From positions 2,542,001-2,606,000 of the forward strand of contig NZ_FNSD01000001.1 of assembly GCF_900105625.1 (NCBI RefSeq): DNA of 64,000 nt, read 5' to 3'. Made by a program: the position numbers and the translations under genes. Positions within the stretch are counted from its first letter, which is position 1. Every line of letters starts with the position of its first letter. The stretch comes from Terriglobus roseus. GTDB lineage: Bacteria; Acidobacteriota; Terriglobia; Terriglobales; Acidobacteriaceae. The notes beneath the pieces were generated by a model that did no database searches, had not been told where the DNA came from, and saw only the letters and a program-made list of their open reading frames with translations. Of the stretch, positions 1-8,948 are shown in pieces.

Positions 1-885
1 GGCAGCAACATGAGCGGCGCCAGTGGCGAGCACACTATTCTGAGTGTGCCGCTGGGTACCGTCGTCTACGACGAAGACACCGGCGACATCGTCCATGACT
101 TTCAGTACCCCGATGAGCAGATCGTGGTGGCACGCGGCGGCCGTGGCGGACGCGGCAACCAGCACTTTGCCACACCAACCCATCAGGCTCCGCGTGAGCA
201 TGAGCTGGGCCGGCCCGGCGAGGCACGCAACCTGCGCCTGGAGCTGAAGCTGCTCGCCGACGTGGGTCTGCTTGGCTACCCGAATGTGGGCAAATCCACG
301 CTGATCTCTCGCCTGAGTGCGGCCAAGCCAAAGATTGCGAACTACGCGTTCACCACGCTGGAACCGAATCTTGGCGTTGTGAAAGTTGGCGACTTCCCGC
401 ACGAGCAGTCTTTCGTGATCGCGGACATGCCGGGACTCATCGAAGGCGCAAGCCAGGGCGCTGGCCTCGGTATCCAGTTTCTGCGGCACATTGAACGCAC
501 GTCAGTCCTCGCGCACCTTGTGGACGTCTCCGACGGCAGCGGTCGCGAAGATCCGGTGGAAGATTTCAAAATCATCGCGGGTGAACTGAAGGAATTTGGC
601 CACGGGCTGGACAAGAAGCCTGTGCTGGTCGTCGCGGCAAAGATGGACGCGGTGAATCCGGACAAGCTGAAGAAGCTGCAGGCATTCGCAAAGCGTCGCA
701 AGCTACCCTTCTTCGCGCTTTCCTCCGTAACCGGCGAAGGCATTGAAGCGCTGAAGTTTGCGCTGGGAAAGGCCGTGCAGGATTATCGCAGCGGCATCCC
801 GGTCGCACCGCCACCGCCGCCACCCGCCAAGAAGCACAAGAGTCCCTATCCGGCACCGCTGGCCAGCAAGAAATCCTCGCGCTAG
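1..885 (+). CDS. obgE: Obg-family GTPase ObgE/CgtA, 5' end outside window
   Basis: Ribosome-associated GTPase used in 50S assembly and stress control. The frame is open from base 1 (Gly-Ser-Asn before the first Met at 10), so most of the glycine-rich Obg domain lies upstream. Counting from that Met, the end of the Obg domain ([13 protein letters not shown]) is at about 41-53, the P-loop GYPNVGKS at 89-96, and the switch II region [10 protein letters not shown] at 139-148. The usual G4 motif NKxD reads AKMD here, so the guanine-contacting Asn is replaced by Ala. The C-terminus has a seven-proline run and a basic tail rather than a long acidic tail. Family assignment is firm; the meaning of the G4 change is unknown. 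Confidence 0.96.
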   Translation, partial: GSNMSGASGEHTILSVPLGTVVYDEDTGDIVHDFQYPDEQIVVARGGRGGRGNQHFATPTHQAPREHELGRPGEARNLRLELKLLADVGLLGYPNVGKSTLISRLSAAKPKIANYAFTTLEPNLGVVKVGDFPHEQSFVIADMPGLIEGASQGAGLGIQFLRHIERTSVLAHLVDVSDGSGREDPVEDFKIIAGELKEFGHGLDKKPVLVVAAKMDAVNPDKLKKLQAFAKRRKLPFFALSSVTGEGIEALKFALGKAVQDYRSGIPVAPPPPPPAKKHKSPYPAPLASKKSSR

Positions 886-999
886 CTGCCGCGTCACCAG
901 CAGGTCGCAGCGATTGAGAGAACCTCGGTTTCCCTCTTGCTGCGACAAAGCTGCACCAAACAAGGCAAGCGTGGTCCGACCTCTGGTACAAAGGTTGCC

Positions 1000-1782
1000 G
1001 TGATTCTTTTGGCTCCCAAATTGTTGTGGGTGGGGTTGGTCGCGACATGCCTGCCTGTTGCCATGCTGGCTCAGGAGAGTGCGCGAGCGACGCCTGCTGC
1101 TCTGCAAAAAGAGAACGTGGTGCGTGGGCAGGCGGTATTTGTGCAGAACTGCGCGGCCTGTCACGGTACCGGCGCCAATGGCGGCGTGGGCCCGAACCTG
1201 CTGACATCGGTCGTGGTGCGGCATGACACCGCCGGCGAAGAGATCGGCAAAGTGGTTCACGAGGGCCGTATGGATAAGGGCATGCCCGCCTTCCCGAAGA
1301 TCACCGACGCCCAGGTGAGCGACATTGCTGCATTCCTGCACGCGAAGATACTGCTTGCGTCGCGCGGCTCTGCGCTGAGCGGGGCCACCATGAATGCCAG
1401 CGGCCTGATGGGCGGCAACGCTGCGGCGGGCAAACAATTTTTTGGGGCGAAATGCGCTGCATGCCATAGCGCAACGGGCGATCTTTCCGGAGTAGCGAAG
1501 AAGCACGATCCGGCCGAGCTGCAGACCGCAATGCTGATGCCGAAGGCCGGTCCGTTGACCGGATCTGTGACGGCAGAGGGCAAGACCTTCAACGGCACCT
1601 TTGTTCATCGGGACGAGTTCACCGTGACCCTGCGTACTGCCGACGGCACACCCCACACCTGGATGACGCACCGCGTCACCATCAAGGCAGACGATCCGCT
1701 CAAGGGCCACCGTGACCTGCTGCCGACTTACACCGACAAGGACATGCATGACGTCTTCGCGTACCTGGAAACGCTGCGCTAG
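1000..1782 (+). CDS. Exported diheme cytochrome c
   Basis: Periplasmic c-type cytochrome, probably the electron acceptor of the PQQ dehydrogenase that follows. Two CAACH haem-binding motifs lie at about residues 51-55 and 152-156 of the 260-residue form, with a KGMPAFP segment (likely Met ligand) after the first. I chose GTG at 1000 because AAAGG sits five bases upstream and it gives a compact signal peptide ending near Met-Leu-Ala-Gln; a TTG at 937 would add 21 polar residues. After the second haem there is a beta-rich stretch of about 100 residues and then a short helix (DKDMHDVFAYLETLR) typical of cytochrome c domain ends. The next gene starts one base after the stop. Confidence 0.88.
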   Translation: MILLAPKLLWVGLVATCLPVAMLAQESARATPAALQKENVVRGQAVFVQNCAACHGTGANGGVGPNLLTSVVVRHDTAGEEIGKVVHEGRMDKGMPAFPKITDAQVSDIAAFLHAKILLASRGSALSGATMNASGLMGGNAAAGKQFFGAKCAACHSATGDLSGVAKKHDPAELQTAMLMPKAGPLTGSVTAEGKTFNGTFVHRDEFTVTLRTADGTPHTWMTHRVTIKADDPLKGHRDLLPTYTDKDMHDVFAYLETLR

Positions 1783-1783
1783 C

Positions 1784-3412
1784 GTGGCGGCTGGAGTCTC
1801 CACCTTGGCTGGAAGAAGGCACGAAGCCGGGTTCCCCGCCTTCTCGAAGCTAAGGTGGGTTTGCGGCCTTATCGTTGTCGGGACGTCGGTTGCCCTCTCC
1901 GCACAGACAAAGGCCGCTACGCCGCAGAGCATTCCCAGCGTTGGCGATCAGTGGACGACCTACAACGGTGACGCGAGTGGCCGGCGCTTCAGTACGTTGT
2001 CGCAGATCAACAGCACGAACGTGAAGAATCTGGCGCTGGCTTGGGCCTTTCCTACGCGCGGACTTGTCATCAAGGGCACGCCACTGGTCATCGACGGGGT
2101 GATGTACCTGACCTCACCGGATAAGGCGTGGGCGATTGACGCGGCTACCGGTGTGCAGCTTTGGGCATGGAACCGGCCCAGCGAGGGAAATCACATTGCA
2201 AACCGCGGTGTGGCATATCTAAACGGCAAGGTGTACCTGGGCACACCGGACGCGCACCTGATCTGCCTGGATGCGAAGACGGGCAAACAGTTGTGGGATG
2301 TGGTCGTCGCCGATTCGAAATTCAGTTACTACACTGCCGTAGCGCCGCTTGCCGTGAACGGCAAGATCATCGTTGGCACCAGCGGCGACCAGGCCGATAT
2401 TCCCCATTTCCTTGAGGCATTTGATCCGGACAACGGCAAAGTTGTGTGGCGGCTGGACACGATCCCCAAGGCAGGCGAACCCGGCGCAGAAACGTGGCCG
2501 GATGAGGCTTCGCGCAAGCAGGGCGGCGGTCCTCTGTGGGTGACGGGCACATACGATCCGGCGTTGAACCTGATGTACTGGGGCACGGGCAATCCGCACC
2601 CCGTGCTTGCGGGCGATGTGCGCAAAGGCGCTAACCTTTACACCTGCTCGATCCTTGCGATCGATCCGGACACCGGCAAGATCAAGTGGTTCTATCAGCC
2701 GAGTCCGCATGACACGCACGACTGGGATGCGGTGGAGACTCCGGTGCTCTTTGACGGAGTCTTCAACGGCAAACCGCGCAAGATGCTTGCGCACGCCAGC
2801 CGCAACGGCTATTTCTTCGTGCTGGACCGGGAGACGGGGGAGCATCTGCTCACCTCGCAGTTTGTTGCCACCGATTGGGCGAAGGGCCTGGATGCAAAGG
2901 GTCAGCCGATCAGCGATCCAGCGAAGGAGTCGCGACCATCCGGATCACTGGTGCACAGCGTGGGTAACGGCAGCACCAACTGGATGCCGCCAAGCTTCGA
3001 TCCCCAGACAAGCCTGTTCTACGTGAACGGCGAAGAGGGTTGGAGCTTCTGGTACTCCGACCTGGACGCGCAGGGCAAGCCGGAGGATCACCAGGGTGGC
3101 GGTGCGACGTCTCTGCTGGAAAACACCGTTCTGCTGGCGATGGATTACAAGACGGGCAAGGAAGTCTGGCGCAGGCCCGCGGGCGATTCGCGAGTGCTGG
3201 CCGGCATCCTGACCACGGCCGGGCACTTGCTGTTCAGCGGTGACGCACTGGGGAATCTCTTCGCGCTGGATCCCGCGACAGGCAAGACACTTTGGCACAC
3301 GCGGCCCGGAGCAAACCTGGGCAATGGGCCCATCACCTACTCGGTGGATGGCAAGCAGTATGTTGCGATGAGCGCTGCGGATACGCTGTATGTCTTCGCC
3401 CTGCCCGAGTGA
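1784..3412 (+). CDS. Exported PQQ-dependent (quinoprotein) dehydrogenase
   Basis: Quinoprotein that oxidises an alcohol or sugar in the periplasm and passes electrons to cytochrome c. About 542 residues forming a PQQ beta-propeller. An N-terminal YNGDASGRRFS segment, WGTGNPHP, HDTHDWDAVE and repeated DP-TGK-W blades are all typical of the methanol/ethanol dehydrogenase superfamily. No adjacent Cys pair of the methanol-dehydrogenase type is visible in the N-terminal part. The start is uncertain: GTG at 1784 abuts the cytochrome stop and suggests translational coupling, and a TTG near 1806 is an alternative; a hydrophobic export segment (CGLIVVGTSVALSAQ) follows either one. The substrate cannot be told from sequence. 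Confidence 0.85.
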   Translation: MAAGVSTLAGRRHEAGFPAFSKLRWVCGLIVVGTSVALSAQTKAATPQSIPSVGDQWTTYNGDASGRRFSTLSQINSTNVKNLALAWAFPTRGLVIKGTPLVIDGVMYLTSPDKAWAIDAATGVQLWAWNRPSEGNHIANRGVAYLNGKVYLGTPDAHLICLDAKTGKQLWDVVVADSKFSYYTAVAPLAVNGKIIVGTSGDQADIPHFLEAFDPDNGKVVWRLDTIPKAGEPGAETWPDEASRKQGGGPLWVTGTYDPALNLMYWGTGNPHPVLAGDVRKGANLYTCSILAIDPDTGKIKWFYQPSPHDTHDWDAVETPVLFDGVFNGKPRKMLAHASRNGYFFVLDRETGEHLLTSQFVATDWAKGLDAKGQPISDPAKESRPSGSLVHSVGNGSTNWMPPSFDPQTSLFYVNGEEGWSFWYSDLDAQGKPEDHQGGGATSLLENTVLLAMDYKTGKEVWRRPAGDSRVLAGILTTAGHLLFSGDALGNLFALDPATGKTLWHTRPGANLGNGPITYSVDGKQYVAMSAADTLYVFALPE

Positions 3413-3430
3413 CCGCACTAGACTGAAGGC

Positions 3431-3949
3431 ATGACGCCGGAGCCAAGATGGGTGCCGATCTACGATGCTGCCGCGCGACCTTCATCGTGGAACGAGCGCA
3501 TGTCTGAGGGCGAGTATGCCGTTCACTTTTCGCAGTCTTTTGGTGACGTCGACGCTCGAAGCTGTGCCGTCCTACCGTCGCTGACAGAGGCAGAGAGCTT
3601 CGCGCGAAAGCAGGTGGCGTCTCATCCCACATTGTTGTCCCGGGTCTTTGATCATCAGGGGTTCATCGGCGCTCCGGCAGCGGAGTTTGCCGGCAAAGGA
3701 TACAGGGGACACAACGACATCACGCCGCGCTTCCGCCGATGGGTCGGATCACTGCTCTTCTTTGGCGGATCGATCCTCTTCGTGACGGACTGGGTCGCGA
3801 ACTTCCGCTTTGACTGGCCGTCCGTGCTGGGCAGCCGTCTGATGATTCCGGGCCTGATTCTTCTGGTGACCGAGGCGCTGGTGATGCTGCACAACCGGCG
3901 CAAGCTCGCCGGTCTGCAGTACGGCAGTACTGCGGCGGCGAAGCGCTAA
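3431..3949 (+). CDS. Hypothetical membrane protein, two C-terminal membrane helices
   Basis: I do not recognise this 172-residue protein. Residues 1-100 are soluble and mixed in charge; two hydrophobic segments follow (WVGSLLFFGGSILFVTDWV and a second around LMIPGLILLVTEALVML), then a short basic tail. It starts 18 bases after the PQQ dehydrogenase stop with GAAGG just before the ATG, and its TAA is followed immediately by the ATG of the antiporter gene, so it probably sits in the same transcript. The direct junction with the antiporter suggests coupling, but no function can be assigned. Confidence 0.7.
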   Translation: MTPEPRWVPIYDAAARPSSWNERMSEGEYAVHFSQSFGDVDARSCAVLPSLTEAESFARKQVASHPTLLSRVFDHQGFIGAPAAEFAGKGYRGHNDITPRFRRWVGSLLFFGGSILFVTDWVANFRFDWPSVLGSRLMIPGLILLVTEALVMLHNRRKLAGLQYGSTAAAKR

Positions 3950-5149
3950 ATGCTGCTCGCAATGGCCATCGTTTTAGTTGTCACGCTGCTGTGCGGTCGC
4001 GTCGCGCAGCGGCTTGGACAAGCACGCGTCATTGGCGAGATGGCCGGTGGCATCCTGCTGGGCCCCTCGCTGCTGGGACGTCTTGCACCAGCGGTTGCGG
4101 CGTGCATCTTCACACCGTCAGTGCTGTCTTCCTTCGAAGTGCTGAGCAGCGTTGGACTGGTGCTGTACCTCTTCCTTATCGGCACGGAGATGGATCTGGG
4201 CCACCTGAGAAAGCAGCGCGCGACCGCGAGCATGACCAGCCTGTGCAGCATTGCGCTGCCGTTCGCGCTGGCGTTGCTGCTGGCCGCTCCGCTGCGCGTG
4301 CGTTTCCCTGCGGCCGATGTCAGCGGACTGGCGTTTGCACTGTTTCTTGGGGTCGCAATGAGCATCACGGCGTTCCCGGTGCTTGCGCGGATACTGGAAG
4401 AAAGGCGTCTGACCCGAACGCCGCTGGGTGCGACAGCGTTGCTCTCAGCCGCAGTGGACGATGTCGCCGCATGGACGCTGCTGGCCGTTGCGCTTGCACT
4501 TTTGCCCCATGCGTCCGCAGGGCTGGGCGTGGGCACCCGGCTGCTGTGGCTTGGCGCTTACTTGCTCGTGATGGCCTGCGGTGCCACGCTGACCCGTCGT
4601 CTGACAGGTGGGCGCGCCGCCCTCTCACTCTCCGTCACGGGACTGGGCATGGCCGTCGCAGTCGCACTGCTGTCCGCGTATGTCACGGACGCAATCGGCG
4701 TTCATCCACTCTTTGGAGCGTTCCTGGCGGGTGTCTGTTTCCCGAGAGTGGCACAGTGGCAGCAGGATCTGCGTGAACGGCTGGACATGACGGTCTCCAC
4801 CGTTCTGCTGCCGTTCTTCTTCGCGCTGACTGGCATGCGGACACGGCTTGATCTGTTGAACTCTCCGCGTGTCTGGCTTTGGACTGCGGTGATTCTTGGC
4901 ATTGCCGTTGCAGGAAAAGTGGGTGGCGCGGTGCTGGGTGCTCGCATCGGCGGCGGGCCGTGGCGCGCATCGCTGGCGCTGGGCGCGCTGCTGAACACGC
5001 GTGGGCTGGTGGAGCTGATTGTGCTGAATATCGCGCGGAACGCCGGTGTCTTCTCGCCTACGCTGTTCACGATGCTTGTTGTAATGGCGCTGGCGACGAC
5101 GGCGATGACGACGCCGTTGCTCAATGCGCTCCGCGTGCGCGGAAAATAG
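3950..5149 (+). CDS. Cation:proton antiporter, CPA2 family
   Basis: Inner-membrane monovalent cation/proton exchanger (Na+/H+ exchanger domain) for pH and ion homeostasis. The 399 residues form about 11-12 hydrophobic segments. Diagnostic stretches are GEMAGGILLGPSLLG near the N-terminus, FLIGTEMDL, AMSITAFPVLARIL and the acidic pair in SAAVDDVAAWTLLA, the likely ion-binding aspartates. No C-terminal TrkA-N/RCK domain is present, so it is shorter than KefB/KefC. The ATG directly follows the TAA of the preceding gene and has no clear ribosome site, which fits coupling. Na+ or K+ preference cannot be read from sequence. Confidence 0.88.
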   Translation: MLLAMAIVLVVTLLCGRVAQRLGQARVIGEMAGGILLGPSLLGRLAPAVAACIFTPSVLSSFEVLSSVGLVLYLFLIGTEMDLGHLRKQRATASMTSLCSIALPFALALLLAAPLRVRFPAADVSGLAFALFLGVAMSITAFPVLARILEERRLTRTPLGATALLSAAVDDVAAWTLLAVALALLPHASAGLGVGTRLLWLGAYLLVMACGATLTRRLTGGRAALSLSVTGLGMAVAVALLSAYVTDAIGVHPLFGAFLAGVCFPRVAQWQQDLRERLDMTVSTVLLPFFFALTGMRTRLDLLNSPRVWLWTAVILGIAVAGKVGGAVLGARIGGGPWRASLALGALLNTRGLVELIVLNIARNAGVFSPTLFTMLVVMALATTAMTTPLLNALRVRGK

Positions 5150-5163
5150 CAGCGCCGGGCACG

Positions 5164-5197
5164 CCCCATTCATGCGCAAGGACGCGCATGAATGGGG
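5164..5197 (+). repeat. Inverted repeat between convergent genes, possible two-way terminator
   Basis: Perfect 14-bp arms, CCCCATTCATGCGC and GCGCATGAATGGGG, around a six-base loop. It lies between the antiporter stop and the stop of the convergent M16 peptidase. There is no T-run, so it may act as an mRNA 3'-end stabiliser or a repeat element. The CCCCATTC core also occurs in the larger element at 63764-63906. Confidence 0.7.
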
Positions 5198-5220
5198 TAC
5201 CCGTCATTCGATAGAGAGGA

Positions 5221-7914
5221 CTACTGTGGCGCGGGGCCACGTACGACCTGCACCAGGTCGTCAACGCGTAGCTGGCGATTGAAGGCCGCCTTCACGTCGT
5301 CGGCGGTCAACCGCAGATAGGTCTTGGCGGCGTTGTCCTGTTCATTCAGGGGCAGACCGAGCTGGGCCCGCGCGAGCAGCGCTCCAGCAACCGCCTCTTC
5401 ACTGGACTCCTGCAGTTGCAGGCCGCGCAGGAGTAGCGACTTGGCCAGCGCCAGTTCAGCGGGTGTGACGTTGTCAGTGCGCATGCTGTTCAGGTCCCGT
5501 TCCACAAGCTGGCGCGCCTTGGAGACGTTAGCCGGCTCGGAGCCATAGTCCACGGTGTAGGTAGACCGCGTCTTGGTCGCGCGAAGGTTCACATCCACCG
5601 TGTAGACATAGCCCGCGACCTGGCGCAGGTCGTGGTAGAGCCGGCTCGCGTAGAAGCCACCACCCAGCACGTAGGTACCAAGCTGCATTGGGTAGTAGTC
5701 CGGGCTGAACCGGTTGATCTGCAACTCCTCCGAGAGCGTGACAGAGTCCTGCACGGCCTGCGGGTCGCCGACGTTGGCGGCGGTTGCCTTATTCGGCGGT
5801 ACGGGCGGCAGGTCGACCGCCGGCTTCGGTCCAGAAGAAGTCCATCCGGCAAAAGCCTTTTCGATCTGGGCACGTGCTTCGGCAGGCGTGATGTCGCCCA
5901 CGATGACGATGGTTGTCAGGTCAGGCCGGAAGGCTGCGGCGCGATAGGCCTTCACATCGTCCAGCGTTAGCCCCATGATGGTGGCGGGGGTCTGGTCGCG
6001 CAGCGATGGATCGTCCTTTGGCAGCAAAGCCTCGCTGAGAGCGCGATGTGTGCGATAGGCGGGCGACTTGAGCTGCCCCGCGGTCAGGTCGGCGGTCTGC
6101 TTCTGAACAACCGGGAAGGCATCTGCCGGCAGGCCGGGGTGAAGCTGGTTGTCCGCAAGCAACTCAATGCCACGTGCAAAGTGGTCTTTCAGTACTTTGA
6201 GGCTGAAGGTCAGTCCCGAACCTTCGGTGGCGCCGATGTCATCGAGCGCCTTCTGGAAGGCGACGCGATCCAGCGTGGTGGAACCGTAGCCGTAGAGCTC
6301 TTCAAGCACATCCGCCACACCTTCCTTCCCCTTCGGCGTATCGAGGTCCTCGTTGTGCTGAACGGAGCCGGTGAGCGTGACGGTGGGGCTGGTTCGGTCG
6401 GTTCTGACAATCAGTCGCAGGCCGTTGGGGAGCGTCTCATCGCTTGGCAACGTTGCGGGGCGGGGCAGGCGAAGCGCTTCCAGCGGCTTCGCGGCCCACT
6501 CGGGCAGCTCGACTGCCTTGGTGGGCGATGCGGTCAGCTTCTCACCGCCACCGAAGCCTTCTGCGGCTACCGCAGCGCCGCTGGGTACGGGCTTCAGCGT
6601 TGCCGTGATCGTGTTCACGCCGAGCAGATACTGTTTTGCAACGCGATTCACGTCCGCAACGGTGACCTTCTTGATCGCCTCGGAATCCTCGTCGGGCGAC
6701 GTGCGTCCCTCCGCCGCGAGCGACTGCGACCATGCCGTTGCAAGCCCTGGAATTGAGTTACGACGGAAGGCGGCGTCGGTTAGTTCGCTGCGTTTGGAAG
6801 CCTCGACCAGGTCGGCAGGAATGCCCTTGTGCGCGTAGTTTTCGATGATGCCACGCAGTTCGTTCAAGGCCGGAGCGGCGTCTCCTTCGCTTGGCACCGC
6901 AACGAGACCGAAGCCGAGGCTGGCTTTTGCGTAACTGCCGGCCATGCCGAATTGTGCTCCCAGCGCCTTGCCTGCAGGCACCATCGCGTAGATGTCGCCG
7001 CGCTGGCTGCTGAGCACATCCGCAAGCACCTGCGATGCCGCGTAGTCCTTCGATTCAGTCCCCGGAAGGCGATAGCCAATGACCGCCAGCGTGTAAGGGA
7101 GATTGCTGTCAAGTGTGAAGGTATCGTTCTTTACCGGCCCTAGTTTGATTGCCGGACGAGCAGGCACGGGCCGCTTTGCAATGCTGCCGAAGTGTTGGCG
7201 TACCTGGGCCAGTGTGGCGGCAGGGTCCACGTCTCCAACAATGACAAGGATGCTATTCGCAGGCGAGTACCACTGGTCGTAAAACTTGCGGAGATCGGCG
7301 CCGGTGGTTTTATCAAAGCTGGGCTTGGATCCAAGCGCATCGTGCGCGTAGGGCGTACCGGCAAACATGCCCTCGTTAAGGCGCGTGATGAGCTTGTAAG
7401 TTGGCGAGGAGAGATCGCGCTGCACCTCCTGCTCGATGGCGCCGCGTTCCTGGTTCCACTCCGCATCGGAGTTGTCGATGCCCTGCATGCACGCAGCCTC
7501 GGCGCGCAACGCTACTTCAACATCGGTCGACGGCACCGTTGCATAGAACTGCGTCACATTGCCCTGTGTATCGGCATTGTTGTCGCCGCCCAACCGTGCA
7601 TAGATGGCCGCGGTCTGATCAGCGGTCATGCCGGTGCAGCCGCGGAAGGCCATGTGTTCCAGCGCGTGCGCTGTGCCGGGGAAGCCCACAGGTGTCTCGT
7701 TGCCACCTGCCAGGATGTTGAGCTCGACTGTAGCGACAGGAGCCAGCGTGTTGCGGACGACCACGACCTTCAGGCCGTTGGGCAGTGTCTCACGCGTGAC
7801 GTTGGCATCGGCAGCAGCAGATCCGCGCACAGGCGAGGGCTTCTGCGCGACGGCGTATGGGGCGGTGAACACAAGACTGGCGACAACGGCAGCAGAGGCA
7901 AGCGAACGCAACAT
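5221..7914 (-). CDS. Exported M16 (pitrilysin-type) zinc metallopeptidase
   Basis: Periplasmic peptide-degrading enzyme of family M16, about 897 residues, with two tandem M16 modules in one chain as in pitrilysin. A signal peptide occupies roughly residues 1-23 (MLRSLASAAVV... to AVAQ). The inverted zinc site HALEH is at about 83-87, and the third ligand Glu is in the EQEVQ segment near 163. The second half keeps the fold but lacks an HxxEH motif, so only the first half should be catalytic. ATG at 7914 is preferred because it starts a clean signal peptide with an AGGAG upstream; the frame is open further upstream. It diverges from the glycosyltransferase gene over about 130 bases. Confidence 0.92.
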   Translation of the reverse strand: MLRSLASAAVVASLVFTAPYAVAQKPSPVRGSAAADANVTRETLPNGLKVVVVRNTLAPVATVELNILAGGNETPVGFPGTAHALEHMAFRGCTGMTADQTAAIYARLGGDNNADTQGNVTQFYATVPSTDVEVALRAEAACMQGIDNSDAEWNQERGAIEQEVQRDLSSPTYKLITRLNEGMFAGTPYAHDALGSKPSFDKTTGADLRKFYDQWYSPANSILVIVGDVDPAATLAQVRQHFGSIAKRPVPARPAIKLGPVKNDTFTLDSNLPYTLAVIGYRLPGTESKDYAASQVLADVLSSQRGDIYAMVPAGKALGAQFGMAGSYAKASLGFGLVAVPSEGDAAPALNELRGIIENYAHKGIPADLVEASKRSELTDAAFRRNSIPGLATAWSQSLAAEGRTSPDEDSEAIKKVTVADVNRVAKQYLLGVNTITATLKPVPSGAAVAAEGFGGGEKLTASPTKAVELPEWAAKPLEALRLPRPATLPSDETLPNGLRLIVRTDRTSPTVTLTGSVQHNEDLDTPKGKEGVADVLEELYGYGSTTLDRVAFQKALDDIGATEGSGLTFSLKVLKDHFARGIELLADNQLHPGLPADAFPVVQKQTADLTAGQLKSPAYRTHRALSEALLPKDDPSLRDQTPATIMGLTLDDVKAYRAAAFRPDLTTIVIVGDITPAEARAQIEKAFAGWTSSGPKPAVDLPPVPPNKATAANVGDPQAVQDSVTLSEELQINRFSPDYYPMQLGTYVLGGGFYASRLYHDLRQVAGYVYTVDVNLRATKTRSTYTVDYGSEPANVSKARQLVERDLNSMRTDNVTPAELALAKSLLLRGLQLQESSEEAVAGALLARAQLGLPLNEQDNAAKTYLRLTADDVKAAFNRQLRVDDLVQVVRGPAPQ

Positions 7915-8045
7915 GTGGCGAAGACTCCTGAAACTTAGACTGTAATCAATTGCGAATGCAGTTGACGGCCCACTCGAAGTTTTCCGCCGAATCTGGAGCT
8001 TCGCTTTGTATCCGGCGCAAAAAGGCCGACTGTTATAGTTTCCGC

Positions 8046-8948
8046 ATGTCCACACCACGCATAGCCTTCCTTATCCTTGCGCATCAGGATCCGGAGCACC
8101 TGGAAAGGCTGTGCGGCAGGCTGGGCGGTCATGGCATTTTTGTCCACGTCGATGGCCGGGCAACGCAGTTTCCGTTAAAACGCATTGCGGCGTGTGCCAG
8201 GGTAACAATCGTGCCGCGCAGTAACGTGCACTGGGGCGATTTTTCCATGGTTGAAGCGACGCTGACGCTGCTGCATTCCGCGCGTGCGCAGGGTCCTTTC
8301 GATCGTTACGTCCTGCTTTCGGGTGCCTGCTATCCCATGCAACCCATCGAACGACTGGAAGCTGCACTCACAACGGACCCCCACAAAGAATGGATCTCAC
8401 TGACTCCGATCGCGATTGGCTCCCATCTGCAGACGATGATCGGCCGACGCTGGCGCATGGCGCCGCTTCTGGCGAACAAGTCGCTGGACAAGAAGCTTCG
8501 CGCCGTATGGAACAAGTTGAGCAAGATGGCGGGCCGAAATCTCTCCTCAGAGTTGAACGCGAAACCGTACTTCGGCAACCAGTTCTGGGGGCTGAGCGAC
8601 GCCTGCGTGCAGCACATACTCTCCGTGGCGGATAGTGACCCCGCATACCGTCGCGCCTATGCCAGCGTGTACGCGCCGGACGAACACTTCTTCCATACCA
8701 TTGTCGGCAACTCCAAGTTTGCGGAAAACGGCATTGCCGTGCCGGACCAGGGAGCAGCAACCAATCTGCAGACGCCTTTGCACATCGTGGCGACTACTGG
8801 CGAACGGTACTTTGCTGCGGCTGACAACACCGCCGTCTCCGTTGCCGCCAGCGGAAAGTTTTTTCTCCGCAAGGTTTCAACGGAGCGAAGCGCTGCACTC
8901 TTAGACCGCATTGATTCTGAACTTCTGATGGTCTCTGCAACCCGATGA
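8046..8948 (+). CDS. Core-2/I-branching-type glycosyltransferase (GT14-like)
   Basis: Likely transfers a sugar, by family precedent N-acetylglucosamine or xylose, to a surface glycan. The 300-residue protein begins with the family signature PRIAFLILAHQDPEHLERL, then IFVHVDGR, VHWGDFSMVEATL and YVLLSGACYPMQP, and later an EHFFHTIV segment that should hold the catalytic acid. There is no signal peptide or membrane segment, so it should be cytoplasmic. ATG at 8046 aligns with the family start. Its stop overlaps the flippase start by four bases (ATGA), so the two are probably made together and serve one polysaccharide pathway. Confidence 0.85.
   Translation: MSTPRIAFLILAHQDPEHLERLCGRLGGHGIFVHVDGRATQFPLKRIAACARVTIVPRSNVHWGDFSMVEATLTLLHSARAQGPFDRYVLLSGACYPMQPIERLEAALTTDPHKEWISLTPIAIGSHLQTMIGRRWRMAPLLANKSLDKKLRAVWNKLSKMAGRNLSSELNAKPYFGNQFWGLSDACVQHILSVADSDPAYRRAYASVYAPDEHFFHTIVGNSKFAENGIAVPDQGAATNLQTPLHIVATTGERYFAAADNTAVSVAASGKFFLRKVSTERSAALLDRIDSELLMVSATR

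Noticed and set aside
703-1932. 409-codon minus-strand frame over the cytochrome gene
   Set aside because: Antisense to a cytochrome with two CAACH motifs; no ribosome site or domain.
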